In this document: piece after piece, positions 1 through 5,000 of the stretch
How positions within the stretch are numbered: position 1 is the stretch's first letter
Layout: every line of letters starts with the position of its first letter
Origin: Bacillota bacterium
GTDB taxonomy: Bacteria > Bacillota_A > Clostridia > Peptostreptococcales > Anaerovoracaceae
Length of the DNA: 5,000 bases
Direction of reading: 5' to 3'
Assembly: GCA_017457585.1 (NCBI GenBank)
Contig: JAFTHD010000207.1
Location: 1-5,000 of the forward strand
Translations under genes and position numbers: made by a program
The notes under the pieces: model-generated
What the model was told of the DNA's origin: nothing
Database searches by the model: none
Seen by the model: only the letters and a program-made list of their open reading frames with translations

Positions 1-25
1 CAGCTACGAATTCAGCCTTATTCAT
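1..25 (-). CDS. HU-family DNA-binding protein, N-terminal 8 codons only
   Basis: Only the start is in the window: ATG at 25-23 followed by codons for MNKAEFVA, then the edge. This is the usual opening of bacterial HU (typically MNKAE/MNKTE followed by a hydrophobic pair), a small dimeric nucleoid protein of about 90 residues that bends and compacts DNA. The start is supported by a near-perfect Shine-Dalgarno sequence 8 nt upstream (34-40) and by its own promoter (108-136), as expected of a highly expressed gene. Finding HU next to a YabM-type flippase also fits, because in many Firmicutes HU sits in the flippase-mazG-HU-yabO neighbourhood. Eight residues are thin evidence, so the family call is a recognition of the N-terminus plus context and not a domain match. 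Confidence 0.72.
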
Positions 26-33
26 ATATCTAT

Positions 34-40
34 CCTCCTT
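34..40 (-). promoter_or_regulatory. Strong ribosome binding site of the HU gene
   Basis: On the minus strand this reads AAGGAGG, a full match to the anti-Shine-Dalgarno core, placed 8 nt before the ATG at 25-23. It fixes the start of the truncated gene at the left edge and indicates high translation, in keeping with an abundant nucleoid protein. Confidence 0.85.
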
Positions 41-72
41 GAAATAATAACATGGCGTATTAATGGTGTTCG

Positions 73-119
73 CAACCAATGTATTGTCCACGTGTGTCTA
101 CCCATGTATTTTCACACGT
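73..119 (-). repeat. Imperfect direct repeat and 7-bp inverted repeat over the HU promoter
   Basis: On the minus strand two copies of a motif lie head to tail: 98-119 (22 nt) and 73-93 (21 nt). They match at 18 of 22 aligned columns with one gap and share the cores ACGTG and AATACAT. Separately, the arms at 90-96 and 113-119 form an exact 7-bp inverted repeat (ACGTGTG/CACACGT) separated by 16 nt. The upstream arm overlaps the extended -10 of the proposed promoter and the other lies just past the expected transcript start. The layout is therefore closer to a protein-binding site on DNA than to an RNA hairpin. An operator role is inference. Confidence 0.5.
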
Positions 120-136
120 TTGAATAGGTTTGTCAA
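108..136 (-). promoter_or_regulatory. Probable housekeeping-sigma promoter for the HU gene
   Basis: A perfect -35 hexamer TTGACA lies at 131-136 on the minus strand. It is followed by a 17-nt spacer and a -10 GAAAAT at 108-113, matching 4 of 6 consensus positions. The -10 is helped by a TGn extended element at 114-116. Transcription would begin near 101, giving a leader of roughly 75 nt before the HU start. The -35 is only 27 nt past the flippase stop codon, so the promoter begins almost at the end of the upstream gene. A neighbouring -10 register shifted by one base is equally possible. Confidence 0.6.
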
Positions 137-162
137 GTTAAATTATGCGGCATTATTCAAAT

Positions 163-1797
163 TTACCAAAGCCTGAGTTTATCGCATACTTTAGCAATTT
201 TTCTGCCTATAGAAATGGTTATGATTTCCTCTCTTCTTATGGCCTTCGTCTTGATAATGAGCACACCGTAGAGTGGCACGGCTATGAGTATCGCTATCCC
301 GGTCGCAATGAGATTGCTTGCGAGAAGCGCAAAAATCGCCTTGTACACAAATATGGTGACGATTCCCATTATCACGGCGGAAATGAGCGGTTTAACGAAA
401 ATCAGCTTCCATGGAAACTTGACCTTGGTGAACTTGATCAGCATCACCGTATCCATGATCCCTGCAAAGGCGTATGCACAAACGGTACCCACTGCGGCGC
501 CAAGAACGTTGATGGCCGGCACGGCGACGAGGGTCCAGGTGATGATGAACTTGAGGACTACGCCGATAAACAGGTTGATAACAGGAACCATCTGCTTCGT
601 GATTCCCTGCAGTCCTCCCGTTATCGTGAGAACGATGGACAGGAACACGAAACCGATTGCAAGGATCTGAAGGCACGGTGCCGCGTTAATGGCGCTCTCC
701 CTCTGCGTCGGATACAGGAGAAGGAGCACCGGTTTTGCCAGCACAAAGAGTCCCGTCGCACAAGGGATTCCCACGATCATGGACATTCTGAATCCCAGAG
801 AGAGATTGTCGTGGAGACCTTGGGTGTCCTTCTTTCTGAAGGCCGCCGATACCATAGGAACGAGGCTGAGCACCACCGCCTGCGTGAGTATCTGAGGGAA
901 TCCTACGAGCGGCGATGCAAAGCCGGTAAGCTGGCCGTAAAGATCCTGCGCGTCGTGGGAGTTCCATCCGGACGCCTCCAGCCTTGTGGAAACGACGCCA
1001 GCGTCTACAAGGTTCACGATAGGCATGATGGCCGTACCGATGGTAATCGGTATGGCAATCCAAAGAATCTTCTTTATGATAGGACCTGCCTTCTCGCAGA
1101 TGGCTTCCTTATCAGCCTTTATTTCTGCCTTTACCTTCTTCCTCTTGAGCGCATATACCACGAGTACAGCGATGAGTCCGCCGAAGGCTCCTGCGCTTGC
1201 GCCGAAGCAGCCTCCTGCGGCACCCCTTTCCTGAGGTGTGAACTGGGTAAACAACGTACTGTTCATCAAAAATATGGCCAGGGTAAGTCCGATCGCAACC
1301 CTGAATATCTGCTCCACGATCTGCGACACTGCCGTAGGCGACATCTCCTGCATTCCCTGAAAGTATCCTCTATAGGAGGCCATCAGCGGCACGAGAATCA
1401 GAGCCGGTGCAGTTGCCTTCATAGAAAGAGCAGACCCGGGCACGTGAACCTTCACCGCTATCCAGTCGGCAAACAGAAATACGAAAATGCAGCCTGCGAT
1501 CCCTATGAGCAGCATGAGCGTTCTGGACAGCTTGAATACCTTCTCCGCTTCTACGTACTGACCAACCGCCCTTCTCTCCGACACCATCTTGGATACGGCC
1601 ACAGGAAGGCCTGTCGTCGAGAAGACGAGGAGGAAGTTATAGAGGGAATATGCAGGTGTATAGTTTGCCATTCCGACGGTTCCTATCAGGTTTCCCAGAG
1701 GAATCCTGAAAAAGGCGCCCAGGAATTTGACGAACAGTCCAGCTGCAGCAAGTACGGCTGCACCTGAGACAAGTGATTTTTTCGTTTGATCAGACAT
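163..1797 (-). CDS. MurJ/YabM/SpoVB-like lipid-linked saccharide flippase (MOP superfamily)
   Basis: A 544-residue polytopic membrane protein of the polysaccharide biosynthesis/MATE-like group. Relatives move undecaprenyl-linked sugars such as lipid II across the cytoplasmic membrane for peptidoglycan, spore cortex or polysaccharide synthesis. Family signatures are clear. The N-terminal block at 26-50 carries FLGAFFRIPLGNLIG and a following tyrosine-rich stretch. GLPVAVSKMVSE is at about 63-74, YRGYFQGMQEMSPTAVSQIVEQ at about 142-163 and NLVDAGVVSTRL at about 262-273. About 14 hydrophobic segments spread to the C-terminus, with a charged cytoplasmic loop at 218-238 rich in Lys and Glu. The length equals that usual for YtgP/YabM/SpoVB proteins. 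The start at 1797 has GGAGAG 5 nt upstream and overlaps the amidohydrolase stop by 8 nt, so translation is probably coupled. Being followed by HU favours a YabM-like assignment over SpoVB or YtgP, but which paralogue it is, and the exact substrate, cannot be settled from this sequence. Confidence 0.9.
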   Translation of the reverse strand: MSDQTKKSLVSGAAVLAAAGLFVKFLGAFFRIPLGNLIGTVGMANYTPAYSLYNFLLVFSTTGLPVAVSKMVSERRAVGQYVEAEKVFKLSRTLMLLIGIAGCIFVFLFADWIAVKVHVPGSALSMKATAPALILVPLMASYRGYFQGMQEMSPTAVSQIVEQIFRVAIGLTLAIFLMNSTLFTQFTPQERGAAGGCFGASAGAFGGLIAVLVVYALKRKKVKAEIKADKEAICEKAGPIIKKILWIAIPITIGTAIMPIVNLVDAGVVSTRLEASGWNSHDAQDLYGQLTGFASPLVGFPQILTQAVVLSLVPMVSAAFRKKDTQGLHDNLSLGFRMSMIVGIPCATGLFVLAKPVLLLLYPTQRESAINAAPCLQILAIGFVFLSIVLTITGGLQGITKQMVPVINLFIGVVLKFIITWTLVAVPAINVLGAAVGTVCAYAFAGIMDTVMLIKFTKVKFPWKLIFVKPLISAVIMGIVTIFVYKAIFALLASNLIATGIAILIAVPLYGVLIIKTKAIRREEIITISIGRKIAKVCDKLRLW

Positions 1798-3082
1798 TTA
1801 AACTCTCCAGTATATTTTTTGTCGAAGCTTCGGCATTGTAGATTACTCTTTCGATGTCGATGGTAGTGTATTCACCATCCCTGTATACCACCTGACCGTC
1901 TATCATGGTGAGGACTACATCCGAGCCGCTTGCGCTGTAGACGATGTTGTTCACCATCTTGTGAACCGGGTGCATGTTCGGCCCCGATATATCCAGAACG
2001 ATGAGATCCGCACAGTTTCCGGCTTTCAGTGCTCCGCAGTCCCTTCTGCCCTGAGCACGTGCACCGCCTGCCGTAGCCGCCCGTAAAGTCTCCTCAGGCG
2101 TAATCGCCTCCGCACTCCCCGACTTTGCCTTGCAGCCTATCGCCATCACCTTCATCTCCTCAATGAAGTTGAGACTGTTGTTGCTTGCCACGCTGTCCGT
2201 GCCGATTGCCAGGTTTACGCCCTTTGCCAGCACCTTGCTCACGTCGCATATACCGCTGGCCAGCTTCATGTTGCTCACAGGATTCGTGGCGACTGTCACG
2301 CCCTTTTCCGCAAAGATATCCAGGTCATGTTCATCAGACCATACGCAGTGAGCCGCGATAGCCGGTCTGTCAAAGAGTCCCGCCTCCGCCAGGTATGCGG
2401 CCGGCGTCTTTCCGTGGCGCTCAATGCACTCCCTGTGCTCCAGCTCCGTCTCGGAAACGTGGATGTGATTTACGGTATCCAGGGTCCCTGCAAAGTCTGC
2501 AAGGTACTTTGCAGTGGCAGGATCCGAGGTGTACTCCGCGTGAAGGCTCATGTCGATCCTGACTCTTCCCTCTCCTGCTCCGTGAAATTCACTGTAAAGC
2601 TTCTCGCACTCCTTCATCGCGGCAAGCTCCGCCGGATTTTTGCCGCCGAAGTTGACGATGGATCTGGATATGTTGGCCTTGGCTCCGCTCTCTATAACGG
2701 CTCTCGCCATGTCGTCGCAGAAGTAGTACATATCGCTTGTGGAAACGATACCGTATCTGAAGGACTCTGCCATGCACAGCATCGTTCCGTTGTACACGTC
2801 CTCTCCCGTAAGCTTATCTTCAAAAGGGAATATCCTCTTGTTCAGCCAATCCTGCAGCTTCAGATTCTCCCCGTATCCGCGCATGAGCGCCATAGGCGAG
2901 TGGGCGTGCGCATTGTAAAATCCGCTCATGAGAAGCTTTCCGCTTCCCTCGTACACCTCGCCCTTATAATCCGTAGGTGCAGACTCGCTTATGGAAGCGA
3001 TCTTCCTGTCTTCTACGGTCACATAAGCGTGCTCCCTTACCTCAAGGGTTTCATCCAAAACGGTTATATCTTTGAATAACAT
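1790..3082 (-). CDS. Amidohydrolase, S-adenosylhomocysteine/5'-methylthioadenosine deaminase-like
   Basis: A 430-residue cytosolic metal-dependent hydrolase of the amidohydrolase superfamily, at the usual length for the MtaD/TrzA/AtzB group. Known members deaminate adenine nucleosides left by SAM use (SAH to S-inosylhomocysteine, MTA to methylthioinosine). Visible metal ligands and catalytic residues are HAH (H59, H61), HIHVSE (H208, E211), AHCVW (H245) and GTDS (D296). The PVSNMKL block at 268-274 and a C-terminal GNCADLIVLD strand (355-364) returning to the composite beta domain are also typical. The N-terminal region shows the HSPMALMRGYGE variant after the HxH. One deviation is HAEYTS near 181-186, where characterised MTA/SAH deaminases generally have HxPY, so the substrate may differ. 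The start at 3082 has AGAGG 6 nt upstream. It follows cls by 44 nt and overlaps the flippase start. A guanine or other purine/pterin deaminase is the main alternative. Confidence 0.85.
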   Translation of the reverse strand: MLFKDITVLDETLEVREHAYVTVEDRKIASISESAPTDYKGEVYEGSGKLLMSGFYNAHAHSPMALMRGYGENLKLQDWLNKRIFPFEDKLTGEDVYNGTMLCMAESFRYGIVSTSDMYYFCDDMARAVIESGAKANISRSIVNFGGKNPAELAAMKECEKLYSEFHGAGEGRVRIDMSLHAEYTSDPATAKYLADFAGTLDTVNHIHVSETELEHRECIERHGKTPAAYLAEAGLFDRPAIAAHCVWSDEHDLDIFAEKGVTVATNPVSNMKLASGICDVSKVLAKGVNLAIGTDSVASNNSLNFIEEMKVMAIGCKAKSGSAEAITPEETLRAATAGGARAQGRRDCGALKAGNCADLIVLDISGPNMHPVHKMVNNIVYSASGSDVVLTMIDGQVVYRDGEYTTIDIERVIYNAEASTKNILESLNV

Positions 3083-3126
3083 AATCTACCTCTTGTTAAA
3101 TGTTAAAGCTCAGTGACTTATTAACG

Positions 3127-4677
3127 CTACATGAGCGGCGCAACGAGCCTCAAAAGGCTTCCTGCCGTAAGCTTCAGTTTGCTATAGCGCTCGCAGTCAC
3201 CAAGTGTTATCTGCTGGCATTTTTTGAGGGTTTCCTGGAAATCCTCCTCAATATCGTAAATCACAGGATTTCTGAACAGGTATGCGGCGCACTCGAAATG
3301 GAGATACAGGCTCCTGAAATCGAGATTTATGGTTCCCACCACGCCCTTGATATCGTCGCTGGTGAACACCTTCGCATGGACGAATCCCGGCGTATACTCG
3401 TATATTTCAACGCCTTCTCTAACGAGTTCCTTGTAGTAGGTCCTTGCGAGAATGTACGCATACTTCTTGTCCGGTATGTGCGGAAGTATCAGCTTCACGT
3501 CTACGCCTCTGTGGGCGGCATAGCACATGGAATCGATCAGTTCCTCATCGAGTATGAGATAAGGCGTCATGATGTGCACGTACTTGGTCGACCTGTTTAT
3601 GATATCAAGGTACACGGTCTCCCCGGTGAGCACGTCATCCATGGGGCTGTCTCCGTAAGGCACGATGTATCCGCCGTTTCTCATGCCCAGTTCAGGCAAA
3701 TGTCCGAATCTCAGGTATTTGCTGTAATCCGTGCAACTTTCGCTGTCCACATCCCACATCTGAAGGAACATGAGTGTAAAGCTGTTGACCGCGTCGCCCT
3801 CCACCATGATGGCTACGTCCTTCCAGTGACCGAACCGTTCCTTTTCGTTTATGTATTCGTCGGCAAGATTGATACCGCCTGTAAAGGCCACACGTCCATC
3901 GATAACAGCGATCTTCCTGTGATCCCTGTTGTTCTGGTGGGTCTGTAGGAAAGGTCTCATCGGTGAAAACACCTTGCAGTTTATCCCCTGCTCCTGCAAT
4001 CTCTTAGGATAGCTCAGAGGCAGAAGGGAAAGACTGTTGGTTCCGTCGTACATAAGTCGTACTTCAACGCCCTCTTTGGCTTTGCGAACGAGGATTTCCC
4101 GTATGGTATCCCACATATATCCGAAATCAATGATGAAATACTCGAGGAAAATGAACTCCTCCGCCCTCTCAAGCTGCTGTACCAGCTCTCTGAACTTATC
4201 CTCTCCCAGCGGAAAGTATTTGACGCTGGCCTTATCGTATACGGGATACTCCGCCTTCCTCTCCAGGTAATTAAAGAGCCCCTGCTCGTATTCGTACTCG
4301 TCTATAATCTTCGACATGGCGTCCTGATTTTGTTCCCGGTAGGAATGCTGGATGCTGTCGATGTCTGCGATTCTGTTCTTTATCCGGATCGTTCCAAGCT
4401 GAACCCTCGTATATAAGTAGAGAATGACGCCGACGACCGGCACTGCCAGTATCAGTATGATCCACATCAGCTTGAAGTCGGAATCCAGCCGGCCGTTCAT
4501 GATGTACATCAGAACAAATACCGATAATATGGCCGCAAGATACTCTATGACGATGATCTTACTGCTGAGAATGGCGAATCCGCCAAAAAGAAGCACTGCC
4601 TGCGCCAGGAGCAGCACGATCAGCATGGTCGTTCGTCCGAATATCAGTCTCCAAAGTTTTCGAAGTTTCTGTTTCAT
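3127..4677 (-). CDS. cls: Cardiolipin synthase, two-HKD phospholipase D family
   Basis: A 516-residue membrane enzyme that joins two phosphatidylglycerol molecules to make cardiolipin, releasing glycerol. Three hydrophobic segments at about 17-37, 42-60 and 69-90 form the N-terminal anchor; the last two correspond to the PLDc_N region. A charged linker follows (about 95-150). Then come two catalytic HKD motifs: DHRKIAVID with H253, K255 and D260, followed by GG at 267-268; and VHAKVFTSD with H434, K436 and D441, followed by GTINLDFRS (448-456). Both are complete, so the enzyme should be active. The length is typical of Firmicutes Cls proteins. The start at 4677 has GGGAAGG 4 nt upstream, slightly close, and a promoter at 4712-4740 suits it. 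It is the first gene of a probable three-gene unit with the deaminase and flippase. Other PLD-type transferases are unlikely given the N-terminal membrane region. Confidence 0.95.
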   Translation of the reverse strand: MKQKLRKLWRLIFGRTTMLIVLLLAQAVLLFGGFAILSSKIIVIEYLAAILSVFVLMYIMNGRLDSDFKLMWIILILAVPVVGVILYLYTRVQLGTIRIKNRIADIDSIQHSYREQNQDAMSKIIDEYEYEQGLFNYLERKAEYPVYDKASVKYFPLGEDKFRELVQQLERAEEFIFLEYFIIDFGYMWDTIREILVRKAKEGVEVRLMYDGTNSLSLLPLSYPKRLQEQGINCKVFSPMRPFLQTHQNNRDHRKIAVIDGRVAFTGGINLADEYINEKERFGHWKDVAIMVEGDAVNSFTLMFLQMWDVDSESCTDYSKYLRFGHLPELGMRNGGYIVPYGDSPMDDVLTGETVYLDIINRSTKYVHIMTPYLILDEELIDSMCYAAHRGVDVKLILPHIPDKKYAYILARTYYKELVREGVEIYEYTPGFVHAKVFTSDDIKGVVGTINLDFRSLYLHFECAAYLFRNPVIYDIEEDFQETLKKCQQITLGDCERYSKLKLTAGSLLRLVAPLM

Positions 4678-4711
4678 ATAACCTTCCCATTCTACCCTAC
4701 CCTAAAAGAAT

Positions 4712-4740
4712 ATGTTAGCGCAACTACAGCCAATTGTCAA
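4712..4740 (-). promoter_or_regulatory. Probable housekeeping-sigma promoter of the cls operon
   Basis: On the minus strand a perfect TTGACA (4735-4740) is followed by a 17-nt spacer and TAACAT (4712-4717), which keeps four of the six -10 consensus bases including the leading TA and final AT. Transcription would start near 4705, giving a leader of about 28 nt that contains the cls ribosome binding site. The first bases of the -35 overlap the last T residues of the pta terminator tract. No second promoter is evident in the 44-nt gap between cls and the amidohydrolase gene, so this one probably serves all three genes. Confidence 0.65.
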
Positions 4741-4778
4741 AAAGAAAAGGACCGCCATGCCTGTTAAGCACGACGGCC
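4739..4778 (-). terminator. Intrinsic terminator after pta
   Basis: On the minus strand the 5' arm (4768-4778, beginning GGCCGTCG) pairs with the 3' arm (4749-4760, ending GGCGGTCC). The stem is about 11 bp with two G-U wobbles and a single bulged T, closed by a 7-nt loop (4761-4767). A T-rich tract TTTTCTTTTT (4739-4748) follows directly. It begins 20 nt past the pta stop. The opposite strand has no T-run after the hairpin, so it works for minus-strand transcripts only. Confidence 0.88.
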
Positions 4779-4798
4779 GTATAAAACTTGATATGATC

Positions 4799-5000
<202 letters not shown>

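Noticed and set aside
141..157. A near-palindrome (7 of 8 pairs, odd centre) straddling ATGCGGCAT just after the flippase stop, considered as a terminator.
   Set aside because: The stem would be short and AT-rich with a 1-3 nt loop and no proper T-tract, since TTTAAC leads straight into the HU -35. It might be part of the promoter region, but it is too weak to call.
145..1767. A 540-codon open frame on the plus strand, antisense to almost the whole flippase gene.
   Set aside because: Its length is striking, but the product is rich in His, Arg, Glu, Gly and Cys with no family motif or domain pattern, as expected from reading codons of a hydrophobic protein backwards. It has no convincing ribosome binding site and the minus-strand frame has clear flippase motifs, a ribosome binding site and operon context.
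2327..3079. A 250-codon plus-strand open frame opposite the amidohydrolase gene.
   Set aside because: It is a shadow of a gene whose full set of metal-binding motifs is on the other strand; the translation shows no recognisable domain.
3083..3126. A GTTAA/TTAAC inverted repeat in the cls-amidohydrolase gap, considered as a terminator or internal promoter.
   Set aside because: Only 5 bp of A/T-rich pairing with a long loop, no T-run, and no -35/-10 pair at suitable spacing. Read-through is the simpler view.
3100..3948. A 282-codon plus-strand open frame opposite the cardiolipin synthase gene.
   Set aside because: It lies antisense to the region holding both HKD motifs of cls and has no ribosome binding site or family resemblance of its own.

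Overview
This window looks like chromosomal DNA from a Gram-positive anaerobe of the Clostridia/Firmicutes type. The base composition is moderate, ribosome binding sites are strongly purine-rich, promoters are TTGACA-type, and the encoded proteins resemble clostridial ones. I cannot place it in a genus. All five genes, two of them cut by the window edges, lie on the minus strand and are described here in transcription order, from right to left.

Right edge (4799-5000): the last 66 codons of a phosphate acetyltransferase gene (pta), followed by an intrinsic terminator at 4739-4778. A new promoter begins immediately there; its -35 hexamer TTGACA (4735-4740) touches the terminator U-tract. It should drive a compact three-gene unit. 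The first gene is a two-HKD cardiolipin synthase (3127-4677). The second, after a 44-nt gap with no visible terminator, is an amidohydrolase of the S-adenosylhomocysteine/methylthioadenosine deaminase group (1790-3082). The third is a 544-residue MurJ/YabM/SpoVB-type lipid-linked saccharide flippase (163-1797), whose start codon overlaps the previous stop by 8 nt.

Left edge (1-162): a separate promoter lies just past the flippase stop. It has TTGACA, a 17-nt spacer and an extended -10, and is embedded in a small direct and inverted repeat structure. It leads to a near-consensus ribosome binding site and the first eight codons of what is very probably an HU-type DNA-binding protein. A flippase followed by HU recalls the yabM-mazG(yabN)-(HU)-yabO sporulation/envelope neighbourhood of Firmicutes, but without mazG between them.

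The cardiolipin synthase and flippase are both membrane-envelope proteins acting on lipids. The deaminase between them belongs to methylation-product salvage, and its link to them is not obvious from sequence. I found no tRNA, rRNA, CRISPR, insertion sequence or phage feature, and no convincing undescribed system; the most interesting places are the two intergenic regions. Every stretch longer than 300 bases is coding.
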